The notes below the pieces were generated by a model that did not search any database, had not been told where the DNA came from, and saw only the letters and a list, made by a program, of their open reading frames with translations. A stretch of 64,000 bases of DNA from contig NW_002476161.1 in NCBI RefSeq assembly GCF_000189635.1, positions 235,270-299,269 on the forward strand. Direction: 5' to 3'. A program made the translations under genes and the position numbers. Source of the stretch: Tetrahymena thermophila SB210. Its lineage: Eukaryota; Ciliophora; Oligohymenophorea; Hymenostomatida; Tetrahymenidae. Of this stretch, positions 25,186 through 38,565 are shown piece after piece (within the stretch, counting starts at the first letter, position 1; each line of letters starts with the position of its first letter).

Positions 25186-27511
25186 TCATTATTATTACTA
25201 CTGCTATTAAAGGCATTATAATTTAGACTATTAAATATATTAGTAATTATTCTAGACAGAAATAGGCTATTATTGAGGGTAGTTCATCATATTGGTTTAA
25301 ATAAAAGTAGGTGGGGCTGGTTAGGTAGTATGCATGACTTACATAGGCATACCATAGCCAGTGTTGTGATATGGGTAATACATATTTTATATCTAGTATG
25401 GGTTTATTACTACTTAAACAGGCTAGGGTACCATAGCTGCTTGAATAGGTAGAGATTAGGGAACTGTTGGCTAAATCATATGAGGCATTTGCATATAGCT
25501 ATTCATAGGAATTAGCATAGGCTAAGATATTTAATGTTGCATAGGTAATATCATTCCTTCTGGAGACTGATAAATTGGATTAGTGTATGCTACTTGATTG
25601 GCATGCTAGTGATTTAAATCTGGATAAATAGTTGTCTATGAAAAATTTTCAGGAATAGATGTTTGAGGAGTTTATAGTGTATTCGTTAAGGTTTCTTTTT
25701 AGTTGTGTTAATGAGATATCTCAGGAATTCTTGATAGAGTTTCTTTTCTATGTTAACTGATTGATTATGTTTTTTTAGGACGGGTTCCTTCTTCGAATTC
25801 GTAATTATCTTCTAGACTATTTTCACCAGAATAAAAGGAATTTCTAGTGTTGTTAGTTGTTTCAGATGTTTTTTTGAATTTTTGTAAAATTTCTTGCTTT
25901 TTATTTTGCTATTTATTCTTGAGATTTTGTGAGCTTGATTGATAATTAATTATTTCATTCTTCCCTTATTTTTAAATTTTCTCTTCTTCAACCAAGTTAC
26001 TGTGGTTTGCATCTGCTTCTTTGTTTGCAACTGCATATATCTAGCTATTATTATTACTGCTATTGCTATTTAGAGAGCTAAATGGTCTTTTTTTTAGCTT
26101 TTAATCACTCTGTTTGAATTAAACTTGTTAACTTTTTTATTTACCAGAACTATTAGGATTTTACTGTGAGTTACTTTCCTCTTAAGAACTTTCAATATTT
26201 GAAGCACGTGAATTTTTTGGCTATTATAAATTTTGCTAATCTGGGTTCCAATATTAAGTGTTGGATGGTCCTAATTTCATGGATCTGTTTAATTTCAAAT
26301 CTGATAATTATTGATAAATTTGTTTGTAGTCCTCTTTCATTTAATCCTGCGCCGTTCGTTTATTAAAAATTAATGATTATTTGTTTATTTATTAATTTAA
26401 TTCATGAAAGCAAATAAGCAAAGTTATAAATTTGAATGTAAGTTCATGAATTAGGGTGAATTAATTTTTATTAAAAATTCATTAAAATAATAAAATTAGC
26501 AAATGTATGTATGTATGAATGTACCTCATAGATAAGTTCTTTCATATACGAAGGAATATCTTTGCGATCAAAATACACCTGCAGAATATTTCCGATAAGC
26601 GGCTTCACAAAGCGGTGTACCTTTTTAATTTATTATTATTTTTATTAGTAAAAAGATAATAAGTCAAAAAATTAATTAATGTATGTATGTATAACTTTAT
26701 ACCTTTTAGTAAATTTTTTTCTCTTATTTTTTATCGTGAGGAGGCATGCTATCGTAATTAACCATAATGCCAAGAAGGGAATATGTAGATTATTTAACCG
26801 ATTTATTTTTTTAATTTTTAATGTCATCCACACAAGAATTGTTTAAATCTTGTTAAATTTAGTTATAAATTTATGCTTAAATTTCCAAAAATAAGCTAGC
26901 GTAACCCTAATAATAATTAATAAGTAAGGCAAATGAGTATATATGTGAATAATATAGTTAAATTTAATTTGAAATGACTTATCAAGCAATTTCTTTGATT
27001 TTTTAATTTAGTAATAACAAAAAAATTGATTAATGTCAATACTATTTAAATTCAATCTAACTTTTTTTAATGGAAATGAAGGAATCAATTTACTTTATTT
27101 TCTATGTTTTCGTCAATTAAATGCTTGTTATAAAATAACTTTATGCCCTTTGAAAACTTCAAAAACAAGAATAGAGGATGCAGGATCTGTATTTAATAAA
27201 AAAAGATTATTTTTTGAGCTTTACACTCAAGATTCTTAATAAATTACCTTGTGTCTTATATTGCATGAGCTGTAGTACTCATTGAAGCTATCAATGTTAT
27301 CCAGTGTCATCTGTTGGGAACACTTCGCATAAATTTTTGTAAATGATTCAGGTTGGAAAGGGTGAGAAAAACCAAGCAATGTTTGCTGATTTTTATTAAA
27401 AAATAAAATTTTATAACAGGAAGTTAACTTATTATATTTTAAAAATAAGACAGTGTCTTGTGTGATGATTTACCACAAACAAAATCTTCTTTAATCTTTT
27501 TCATAATCCAT
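25186..27511 (-). CDS. Hypothetical protein with Q/N/P/M-rich C-terminal half
   Basis: Proposed five exons on the minus strand, 27511-27248, 27186-27094, 26906-26703, 26620-26525 and 26346-25186, all phase 0, give 605 residues plus TGA. The first ~220 residues are ordered-looking: HPFQPESFTKIYAKCSQQM, GYASLFLEIQAQIYNQIQ, SLLGIMVNYDSMPPHDKK and VHRFVKPLIGNILQVYF, ending DIPSYMKELIYE. The remaining ~385 residues are low complexity, first N/S/Q-rich, then a Met/Pro/Gln/Tyr-rich segment (MPMQVMHTTQPAPP) and a terminal Q run. I do not recognise the folded part. Such prion-like tails are common in RNA-binding proteins, but no RNA-binding motif is visible. The exon at 27186-27094 and the true start are the least certain parts. 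Confidence 0.65.
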
Positions 27512-28818
27512 TTTTTGTAAAATATTTTCAAATGTGAGGAAAGATTGACTAAAATTGTGCGTAAATTATTCAGTAGTATAATATTTGAAGTAAAGATGTG
27601 CATTATGTAAAAAATATTCACTTAATTAAGTTAATTAAACTTTTTTCCCAAATTCATTAATTTACTTCTTAATTTTACAACACGATTCACTATTTCAGGT
27701 TATAAAACTCAGTATTATGTAAATTTCTATGTTTTTAATATTGAGTTTTTGAAAATTTAATAAATTTAAAGCTTAAAGTAAATTAATCCTTGATGAATAT
27801 TATTAATTTATTCATTCATTTATTTATCAAATTATTGAACAAAAAAATTTTTTTTGCTTTGTTTTGCTTTTGTTCTGTTCTGAGAAATTGCTTTTAAGAT
27901 TTTTACTAAATAGTGTAATTAATTTGATTTTGATATATTATTGAAAATATTACTGTTTCTTAAAATGATTTTTTTCTAGATTCTATGTAAAGAGACGGAG
28001 ATAGTCTGATCAAAACAGGCTTCAAGGTGGATATTTCATAAATATAAAGTACTATGAAAAATCTGATACCCTATTTTATTAATATAAATAAATATAATTA
28101 ATCATCTATTCTTTGTTATTCAAAAATTAATAATCTATTTGATTATTTCTTTAATAAGTCTGATTTATTTCTATAAATGCTAGAATCTGTTATTCTGTTT
28201 TATCACTCTCTATAAAAATTTAATCCTTAAATGATGTAGTTTTATACTCTTAAATCGCTTTAGATTAAGAGGGAGTTTTATATAAAATATTAAATTTTCA
28301 GTAATGCTATTTTTTGGTATTATGAGAATATTTATAGAATCACTATTTTCTATATTATTTTAATGCAAATGCGAACAATTAATTATCTAGCTTCTAATTT
28401 ATTTTTGTTTTTTAAATTCCCAAAAATTTTAATATTCCTAAAAAAAGCAAACATCCAAATAATATTAATTGATAATGCATAATCATAATTAATTAATAAA
28501 TAAATTAATTAAAATATATGCACTAAAAATGTATCTATTTAAATTATAAATATCAATCACTTCTTATCTATATTATAAGCTTTTCTAAATCAGAAAGCAA
28601 AATGTGTTTTGTAATTTTTTGTTATATTGAGGAAGCTTTTCATTAAAAAATAAATAATTAGTGAGCTGATATATTCTATTTAACTTGATAAATGATATTT
28701 ATAGTGTGTAAGACAGTCAGATAAATAAGCCTACATTAGTAATGTTGAAGGTTAGAAATGAAACTCTAAGAAGATAGATTAATCAGTAAAGCTAATAAAT
28801 AAATAGAGTTGGAGAGAT
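27512..28818. other. AT-rich spacer with one GC-richer island
   Basis: Mostly A/T runs. A short island at about 27978-28040 (containing AGAGACGGAGATAGTCTGATC) stands out by composition but I could not assign it to a gene. Possible extra 3' exons of the neighbouring minus-strand gene lie near 28680-28800. Confidence 0.45.
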
Positions 28819-29424
28819 TCAGTAATAAAAAAATAAGATAAAACTAATCAATTAAATTCTGTTTAATTCAAGTTTTACCTTATTATTGTAAGATGTTTCT
28901 TTGCACTTAATTCTTTGAAAAGTCAGCAATTACTTTTAATTAAGGATAGCTTGCTAGATTCCCTCACCTTCTAAAGAAAACCTCTTGTATCCGCCCAAAG
29001 ATGAAGGTGTAAATGAATCTTTAGAAGAAACGTTTTGTTGCAATAAGTCTTCCTAGACTTAGACACCAAAACAATCCAAGAGCACATTGTATTTCCCACT
29101 ACCAAACACTTCTTGTTGAACTGATATAGTAATTGTTGGTAGGTTTATGTTTTTATACCACATATGGTGGTGTTTTTCATCATAAAGAAATTTTCTTTCC
29201 TCTTATATGGTAATTTAAGGTACAGAATCATTATTTGATAAATCATTATGCACCCATTAAGCCCAGTCATTGTGCGCTGCTTTTGTAGCTTATTAATCAT
29301 GCTCTTTATACTATGGGTTAAGCATTTTAGCAATTAAACCTTGTTACTCCAAGATATTGATAACGTTTTGAAAAACAGGTTAGGTTGCTTCCTCATAGTC
29401 TTCGTTATTTTCCTAAAAATTCAT
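28819..29424 (-). CDS. Hypothetical protein, ~201 residues
   Basis: Open minus-strand frame of 201 codons plus TGA from the ATG at 29424, using TAA/TAG as Gln. The sequence is protein-like: an acidic start (NEDYEEATQPVFQNVINILE), NDWAQWVHNDLSNND, then a likely beta-rich segment LPTITISVQQEVFGSGKY followed by NVLLDCFGVQVQED, then SSLGGYKRFSLEGEGIQQA. I do not recognise the family. The last ~20 codons (after ETSYNNK) are less convincing; GTAAAACTTG there could be a splice donor, with an exon resuming near 28740, so the 3' end may be wrong. A second, less protein-like frame overlaps it on the same strand and was rejected. Confidence 0.6.
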
Positions 29425-31254
29425 TGTTCCAATTTATCAAATATTAATCTTACTAATTTAATTATTTGTATTAATTAATAATTTTTTTTGTTTTGTTGTT
29501 TCTAAATTAATCGGTAGAATGATTAATACAGCGATGATGCTTAATAGAATATGAAATTATAATTAAATTATCGATTGATTTAGAGAAAGAACAAGTGATT
29601 GAGTGATTGATTATATATATGCCAATAAATGCTAATATTTTAAATGATTAATTAATTCTTTTAACTTGTGTTTATCGATGTTTACTAATATTAATATCCT
29701 CTAAAAAACACTGTTTCTTTTCTTGTTTATCAAACTTAATTAATTAAGAGTTTATTTTTATTTATTTGTTTATTCAGATACTTAGACAATTTCACCTTTT
29801 TATTATTTTTAATTTTATAATTTCTAAGCACCATCTATTTATTTATCTTTCCGTCTATATATTTATGTATATTTGTATTAATTGATCACTAATTTTTAAA
29901 TTTTAACTTTCCTTCTCAAATAAGTTCTATACATTCAGTGTAGAAAACATACAAATTCATCCCCAATTAGTAGAAACATTCTTTTCAAATACACACATTT
30001 AATATTTATATAACACAAACATAAATTGATAAGTAAATAAATAAATAAATTAATTAATTAATCTAAAGATTAAAATCTACCTTAAAAAATTGTACAATAC
30101 AAATTACAAATTTATTAATACACTATACTTATAATAGCTGTCATTTGAAATAAAAGATTAATTTATATTTTTAATTTTATCAAATTTTGTATTACTTTGT
30201 ACTCAATGCATTATTTTAAATCTTACTAAATGTTAATTTATGTTGAAAAATAAATTAACTCATTATTAATTGTTTAAAATAGAAAATAAACCAGCGAAAC
30301 TAGTTAATCTTTTCATACATATTTTCAAGCATTAAAAATAAAAAGGTTAATTCAAGTACTCATCTGCGACAAATTAATATTGAACAGTTTAATCAATTTT
30401 GTTCAGTTTACAAATGCATATCTATATGAGACATATTGGATGGCTAATCATTCTTAATAATTACTACTCATAAAACCTTATTTTAGCTTTAATTGATAAA
30501 TAAATTATTAAGATTGATGTTTTTCTTATCATAAATTAAAAAATCACAAAAAAACTTTTGGAAGAATTAATTAACAAACTAACTAACTAACAAAATAATC
30601 ACAACTTTTGTTAAAAGAACTCTTATTTACACTTTGAAAAATCCTTTGAAGATTGTTTATTACTAAAAAGAAAGCAATAAAATGAAAATATTATCTCACA
30701 AAAATAAAATAAATTCTAAATTGAAAATTATTTTGAAATATTTGAAAACAAAATCTTTAACTTCAATAAAATTAGTTTCAAAAATATTTTGCTAATCCAT
30801 AAAAACAAACATGATACATTTTTTTGTATAAATTCCATTCATTTAAATAGACATCTAATTATTTAAAAAAATAAAAAATCAGGCTTGAATTTTTTTAATT
30901 TTTATCAAAATTCTTTAAATAATTGTTAGATAGACAGATTAGATTTTTGTAACCTCTTCAGAAAGAGATTTCAGATACATATATCTCTTTTAAACTTTAA
31001 TGAAAAATAAAAAAAAAATAGCAGATGCTGATTAAAATGGTGATGAGAGTAAACAGATATTAAGTAATACAAAAAATTATTATGCGAATTTTAATATTTT
31101 TTAAATAAAATTGATGCATTTTTACTTATTTGCTTGTTTGTTTTGCAAATTTAATTAACATTAATTTTTTTAGTTTACTATTAATTGCAAATGCTCAACT
31201 TTTCTTACATTATTCTTGTAAGAATTTAATGTAATTAAGTTTTCTTGAAGCTTT
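29425..31254. other. AT-rich spacer, no gene seen
   Basis: Only A/T-rich sequence with short simple repeats (AAAT/TTAA tract at about 30030-30062). No coding-like frame or RNA gene was recognised. Confidence 0.55.
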
Positions 31255-31689
31255 TCATTTAAATGAATCTATACCAGTCAAATCTCTAAAAATAATTTCA
31301 ATGTATTACTGGCTTTCACTATAATTAAGACATAAATATAAAATTAGTGTACCAGTTCTTAAATAAATAACTTTCAAGCATTTATTTGTATCTTTTAGTT
31401 CATCCTTCGCCATATAATTAAAATTTTGCGTAACAACACTAAGAAGTATAAGAATTTTTAATTTTTTATTTTCATCTTTGTTTAAATTTAATGAAAACTT
31501 ATCGTCTTTAGCACGAAGCCTTGCGTATATATCTATCCTTTAAAATGACTAGTTTCCAACAAACAGCTGGATGACTTTACCATAATTTATTGTAATTTAT
31601 TTAGACGCTTCTCTTTTAAAAGTTAATTAGTTAAAAGTAGAAAACTGAAATAATGCTAAATTTTTAAAAATATGGAGAAGAAAAAACAT
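31255..31689 (-). CDS. Possible small hypothetical protein (144 codons)
   Basis: Minus-strand frame from ATG 31689 to TGA 31255. The central part looks coding, with YGKVIQLFVGN, DIYARLRAKDDKFSLNLN, KLKILILLSVVTQNF and MAKDELKDTNKCLKV, and it is GC-richer than its surroundings. The first ~30 residues (MFFLLHIFKNLALFQF) are A/T-driven and could be intron or leader. It resembles no family I can name. It may be one exon of a larger gene whose other exons I could not find, or a decayed copy. Confidence 0.4.
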
Positions 31690-34600
31690 GATTAAAGCAC
31701 AAACCCTTTAAAATAAAATAAACTAATTTAGAAATAAGTGTAGCAAGTATTTATACATGCATTGAACCTCTAATAAAGATTTACATAGCAATAGTATTTA
31801 TATAGGCCTATAAAATTGTTTTTTATTTGCCATTATATATGATACAATAAATGATACAAATCATAAAAAGCATATGATATTTTAAAAATTATTATTAAAT
31901 TTAGTATTTTTATAGCTACGATAAATGAGCTCATAAGAATATGTGCAAATATTCTCAATAAAATACTTTGCGCTTAGAGTAAAATTTTCCGTTTAAATAA
32001 AATGGAAAAAATTTGTGTGTCTTTAAAAAAGGTTATGAAAACTATAGACCAGTACAAAAATTAGCCTCAAATTAAAAACTTTAAATATAACGAACTATTG
32101 CTATTTTCTTAGATAAAACAATCAAGCATGTTGAATTCAAATTACTTAATTTTAATTTAAAAAACTAATCAAACTCAGATTTAGAAAAAATAATCATTTT
32201 CTGAAAGCAAAATAAATAACATAGTTATAAATTATTAATTAGAATGGCGCTATGACATTGAATGATATAAATTACAGTTATTATTCAGTTTTATCAAAAT
32301 AATATATTTATTTTCATATTATTTGTTTGCTCCTTTTTAACTTTTTATAAAATAAATGTTGAAACATTGAAACAACAGCATTTCTTTTATAGGATAAGCC
32401 ATTTTCTTTTTAGCAATTTACATAAATAGATTTTAGAAAAATATTAGAATAAAAGTAACTATTCCAATAAAAATAACTAGCTTCTTATCTAAATATCTTA
32501 ATCCAACTAATTTATCCTAGAAAAAATTCATTTATTTTAATATTTTATATACTTTACTTTAATACCTATTTTTATCTGAAGTAAAAACTCTTTAATAATA
32601 ATTAGATATTATCTCAAAAAATTTTTTATTATTTCAAAATTAAAAAATAATTATGAGATTATTCATTAATTATATAAAAATTTATTATCAAAAATCAAAT
32701 GTTACAACAAAAATATTTATAATATGCTAAAAAAAATAACAACTTGTTTAATAAACACAAAATCATATCAAAGAAATTTTATGTTTTTTTTGTTGCTGTA
32801 AATTATTTTGAATTTTCCCCAAATTATTTAGTGAAATATATATTGAAATTAAAATCAGATTGATCAAATAAATAGTTAATATTTTTCAAACAAATTTATT
32901 GAATTAATTAATAATTACATGAAAAATTTAATATTAATAATTAATTTAATCAAGAAGGAATTATATCAAAATCTTTTTTCTAAAATTTTAGTATTTTCGT
33001 TTTTTTATATTAAATTCTTTCGCATAATTAGTAAAATAAAAAATAAATAAGAAATTGTTTGATTCCTTTTTTTATTTATAAAAATTAATTTTTCTTTTAA
33101 AATTATTTTAAAAATATTTTACTTTCATAAAAACAAATAAACTTAATTTCTTAAAATTTATTTATTGAAAAATAATTAACCAAAACTCAAAGTTTTATTG
33201 ATACTTTTTAAGTAAATAATAACCTAACTCATATATAAGCATTACATCGTTTTTATTGAATTTAATTTTCTAATGTTAAATTAATATCTTTATTTTTAAA
33301 TGTATTTTAATAATAATTTTTAGATTTTAGGTAATTAATTTAAGTTGATAAATATTTTGTAAAAAAATATTTAATAATTTATTTAATTTAACAATTTAGA
33401 ATAAGATAATATTTTTTAAAAAAAAAGACTGAAATAATAATATCAATTTAATTTATTTTTATTTTAGTGATTTCAAAAGAATTCTAATAATAGAGTAAAA
33501 TTATATAAGAAAATAAAATTTAGAGCAAAATAAAATTGCTAATTTTATGAATAGATATTTCTCAAATTTCACAAAAAAATTTATTAAATCAGAAAAATTA
33601 AATTATAACAGCTTAAATATATTGAATTAAAAATACTAAAAAAAAAAGAAGCAAATATATTGTGACTATGGTATTATAAGATGTAAAAATTTGCTTATCT
33701 GAAATTTAAATAGTTTTTTTACAAATAGAATAAATTTTTTAAGAATTATAAAATAACAATTAAAATTATTATCATCGATTGAATCAAGAAATAAACTTTT
33801 TATTTAAAAACTGGTTTGTTTTTTTAAATTTTATAAATTATTTTCATTGCAAAAATACTCTTAAAAATTAATAAAATTAGCAAAAAAAAATTGAAGATAA
33901 TTACATTCAAAGGATATTTAAAAATTTTCGAATTTTCTTCAAAAAATATACCAAATTACAACTTTAGTTTTATCTAAATACATTTTTATCCTATTAATCA
34001 AATTATAATAGCTCAGGATATTTGAAGAAAGTCTATGTGAGGAATTAAGAATATTTCTATACTTGATAAGCTGTAAAAAAACATCAATAGTAAGCTATAT
34101 TTTTAAATAATACTCTTACCCAAATTAAATTAAGTAAATAGAATCAGTTTTCAATGTAAAACTAGAAAAATTTAATAAAACTCATTTTACAGCACAAAAG
34201 ATACTATTAAATCATTTAGAAAGTGCTAAAGCAATAAAAAAAACAGTTAATATTATCAAAATTTTTGATGTTAAAATATATAAAAATGTACTTTAGATTC
34301 AATCAAGCAACAAGAAAATGACAAAATTGAAGAATTATTTTTAATTTAAATTTAAAACTTTTTTCAATAATTGATGAATTGAGAGTAAATGAAGCTATTT
34401 AATTATTTTAATATTATCTCAAATTCTAATATAAAAATTTATTATTTCAATAATATATATCTTAACTAAATTTCATCGTCATGAAAATTAATCAAAAAGA
34501 TCACTTAATTTTTTTATTAAGGAAAATTATCAATTTTTATAACTATAAGTACTTAAATCTAGCTAAAAGATATAGGATAATTTATATTCAGAGAACCATT

Positions 34601-36060
34601 ATAATTGTTTTGCAATGGAATACAAAAAAATTTATTCCAAAAAATTTGTATATGTCAATATTTAAGTGGGTGACTGACTGACTGACTATATATGGGGATT
34701 TAAAGTTTTATTATTTATTATAAAATAAAAAATGATTGATCAAACAAAAAAATTTAATGAATAAATTAATTTAAGATTCTTTGTAAATAAAGTCACTAAG
34801 ACAGACAAACTAATAATTATAATGATAATTAATAAATGAATATGCATAAAATTCTTGAAAAAAGTTATTTTTAAATTCTATTTAATTACAAATCACATTA
34901 ATATATTATTAATTATCCATATTTATTTTAAAGTTATTTAAGCAATATTTCATATTATAATTGAGTATTTAAATATCATTAAAACAGATTATGTGCACAA
35001 AGCAATATTATTTTCTTTAACAGTAAATTTCTCAATGCTTTGAATTTTTTATAAATATAGTAAATATTAAGCACATAAATTGCCTTCAATCTATCGCTAA
35101 AATTATAATCTTATATCTCATATTTAAAAAATAAAAGTAAAAAAAATTATTATATGCAAAATTTGTTGAATTTGTTAGATAAATATAAAAATGTGTTTAT
35201 AATTTCATATTATGTTATATATAAAAAAAGACCTAAAATTTTAGATTTATTGTGGTCAATCAAAATATATTTGTAAATAATATTTCTTAGTGAAAGCACT
35301 CAATTTTATTTTAAATAATTTGTTTAATTCTTATATGATAATGTAGGTTATTCAGTTCATAATTTAAAAATCTTTTTCATCTTATTTTTTGGAAGATGGA
35401 TTTTAATTAAATATTTCTACTCATAATAAAACATTTTATAATTTATTCAAAAAACAAACTAAATTCATTTTCAAAATATAATTTTTTTTAAATTTTCCAA
35501 ACGAGGAATTTAAATTTATACCAAAAAATAATAGTCAATTATTTTAATAAAGATTTTTTAAGTTGTAACATAAAATAAATTAAATTTATACCAAAGTTTT
35601 ATACATTCATGTGTAAAAAGCAGCAGATTTTATTAGTAATATTTCACTATTTTAATCTATTTCTTAATACTTTAAAGAATTATGGAAACTTTATTTGATA
35701 GAATTGTTAAATTATATTTATAATTTTATCTTATTTTTTTTCATCATGTTTGCATCGCCCAAAGAAATAATTGTCTTTGAAAGCAATTTACAATTTATCC
35801 TTTTGTTTTTTAGACAAAGAACAAATAAGTAAAATTAAATTATAAATAAGCAAATTATTTAAAAATCTAAATTTCCATCAAAAATGCGATTAGAAAACTT
35901 ATCGTATATTATAATCAATAAATTTGATTCTTTATCTAATTCTTTTATAATTCGATTTCTTTTATAATACTTTATTCCTTAAAACATATTTAAAAAGAAC
36001 TGCCTTCCAGATACAATTTTAAATTATTAATTAAAAATACAAAAAACTATTTCGAAAATC
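31690..36060. other. 4.4 kb gene desert
   Basis: One of the longest stretches without a supportable gene. Both strands contain frequent TGA or only A/T-run translations (Lys/Asn/Ile/Phe-rich). A GACT microsatellite lies at 34673-34688. I see no RNA gene. Confidence 0.55.
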
Positions 36061-36372
36061 ATGAAACTTTAATAGACTTTAATAATTGCATCCGTCCTTT
36101 CTTTACTAGCTTTAGCTACTGTTTTGACTTTAAACAAGTCTGATAAGCTATTTTTAAGAGAAATTAATCCAGACACACCTTGCTTAGACTTATCTGTATC
36201 AGGTAATTCTCTTATCGGTGAAAATATTTGTAACTAACCTATGAGGTTTGTTGTTGCCATCTATACTCCTGATGGATTTATTAGAGACGAAACCAGTTGC
36301 TTGAAAAAAGGAGAAAAATTACCTATAGCCGTTAAAGGTTCTACTATTCGTACCTCTTAACTAGAATGTTGA
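36061..36372 (+). CDS. Small secreted cysteine-containing protein
   Basis: Single exon of 103 codons plus TGA starting with the ATG at 36061. The N-terminus MKLQQTLIIASVLSLLALA is a good signal peptide: a short basic start, a hydrophobic core and small residues before a likely cleavage near residue 19-25. The mature part of ~80 residues has four cysteines (DTPCLDL, ENICNQ, TSCLKKG and the C-terminal LEC), enough for two disulphides, plus strand-like segments such as MRFVVAIYTPDGF. No transmembrane segment follows. The likely destination is the extracellular space or a secretory granule (inference). I do not recognise a named family. It is an isolated single-exon gene in a gene desert, with composition clearly different from the flanks. 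Confidence 0.75.
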
Positions 36373-38565
36373 TTGGGATTTAAAATTGAAAACGTTTATA
36401 TAATATAAAGTATTTTTTGTTTCTCTATTATCAAATAAATAAGTATATTGAATAAATATGAAAATAAATCTACAATTTTTTAAAAAATACTAATACGTTT
36501 ATATTTTTCATTACCTTTATCATAAAAAAGATCTATTATATTAAAAATAAATTAATAGATTGATTGAAATTTACATTTTTATTTATATATTTTGAAAAAA
36601 GTTTTTTTGGTTCATTTCTTATTATACTTTTTAAAGAAATTTGCTCATAGATCAGATAAGAATTGTTTGTTTATGGAATTATTCTATTAACTAAAATAAT
36701 AAAAAAGGGAGCTTGGCTTTTGAAATTAAAAAAAAAATTTATTTGTTTCTTTTATACATAAAAATAATTAGTTTTCACGTAGTATTTTTCTACTATAAAG
36801 CATCTCAAAAAAATTATTTAAGCAAACAAAAAAAAGAAAGTTTAATATTAAATACTGATGCTGATTCACCACTTAATTTTCACAAAATCCAATATCATTA
36901 TAAAAAGTTATACTTTTTAATCAAATAATTTTTATTTGTTTTTTGTAAATTGATTTGTTTGTTTAATAAATTAATTTTTGCAAATATTTATATTAATTTC
37001 TTTTAAAATAACTTTTAAAAGAATAAAAAATATGAAAAAAATTATTGAATCCAAAAAAAAGCAAAAATTATATTTTAAAATTGATTCATAACTTAATTTT
37101 TACAAAATCCTCAATATCAATTTGAATAGTAAAATATTATCATAAAATTATTTTTATTTGTTTTTTTAATCAAAGTATAAATTTATTAAATTAATTGATT
37201 TGCTTAAGAAATTTATTTATATTTTGCAAAATTAATTTAAATCATAAAGGAAACATTAATTTCTTTAAAAAAATATATTTTGATGATAAAATATTTGAAA
37301 AAATATTATCAATAAAAAAATGCAAAACTTATATTCTACTTCTGGTGTTTCGTAACTAAATTTTAGCAAAATCGAATGTTATTTTTTTAGATAGTAAAAT
37401 TTTTTAATAAATTTATTAAAATAGATAACTTTATTAGAAATTTAACTTTATATTTAGCAAATATTCATAATAAATTATTTATAGCATCTTGTTAATTGAA
37501 AAAAGATTTAATAATAAAGAGAGTGAATATAAAAAATCTAAGTTTTATTTTTGTGATAAGCAAACATTAGATTAATATAATAAAAAGTTAAAACATATTA
37601 AAATAAAATTGTTAGCTAAGAACTAAGTAATTATTTAATAATTAAATTCTAAAAAAGTAATTAAAAGTTTATTAGAAAAAATTTAATTTTATTTTATTGA
37701 TAAAACATTTAATTTAAAATAAAATAAATTATAAATAAGTAATAAATAGTTAGCAAAAAAGTATTCAATATTCAGAAAAAATGTATGTTTTATATATATA
37801 TATTTATAAATTTAAATACTTAGCTCTGAACTATTTTGATTTTTCTTCTTACTAAATACTTTTTGAATTTTTGTTAAATTTTATTTGCATTTTATTATTT
37901 GGTTCTACAACAAAATGTAATCTTAATAATTATGGTAATTGTCAGTAATAAGAAAAATTTATAGAACTTTTACTTATGAATTTTAGATTAATATCCAAAA
38001 TATTTAAGCATTTCTTCTTAACAAAAAATAATCCCAACAAATCATTTTTTTAAGATAAATAAAATGTGATATTTCGTATTTTTTAAATTAGTTTTTGATT
38101 AAGAAACATCTTTTGAAATCTTTTTTCAGGAAATTTCTGGATATTCTGATAATCTAGCCTTGAATAATGCTATACTAGAAAATTCTAAAGAATATTAAAG
38201 TTTTATGTTAACAGAAAAATTAAATTTTTTTGATAAGAAGCTTTGATAAATAAAATCAATCAATGAAAGTAGAAAGATACGATACTTTCTTTTTAAAAAG
38301 AAATTAACTTAGAATATGTAAGATTTTTAAAATAGAATGAAATGATCCCAACAAAAGCTTTTTATAATTATTTTTAAATATCCATCAATCAACACATGCA
38401 TTTAATATTCATTTAGATAAATCAAAAAAGATAAATTAAAAAATAAAAACTTGATACAAAAAAAATATATCCACTAAAAATAACAAAGCAAAACATTTTT
38501 GAATTAAAATCAATTTCTACTGAATAATAAAATGATATTCATTATATTTGACAGACTTTTCTTAT
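36373..38565. other. AT-rich stretch with degenerate repeats, no gene seen
   Basis: Holds a degenerate repeat family at 36855-37495 (listed separately) and otherwise A/T runs. Apparent frames in it translate into Lys/Asn/Phe/Ile-rich low complexity and are not convincing. Confidence 0.55.
36855..37495. repeat. Three degenerate ~220-260 bp direct repeats
   Basis: A core resembling TGATTCATAACTTAATTTTT followed by ACAAAATCC occurs at about 36859 (GATTCACCACTTAATTTTC), 37082 (GATTCATAACTTAATTTTT) and, more diverged, 37345 (GTTTCGTAACTAAATTTTA). After each core come similar runs: a TTTTTATTTGTTTTTT block, then AAATTTATTTATATT-like sequence. Spacing is about 223 and 263 bp. Confidence 0.55.

Noticed and set aside
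26166-27239. Plus-strand frames opposite the 25-27.5 kb gene
   Set aside because: Background composition; the minus strand gives a multi-exon model with consistent phases.
34481-34681. Lys/Ile/Tyr-rich frame in the gene desert
   Set aside because: Standard A/T background composition, no motif, no splice context.
36713-36928. Lys/Phe-rich frame after the secreted-protein gene
   Set aside because: Overlaps the degenerate repeat family and has background composition.
38400-38565. SECIS element downstream of the UGA-containing gene
   Set aside because: I could not see the ATGA..GA quartet with a flanking stem; absence by eye is not proof.
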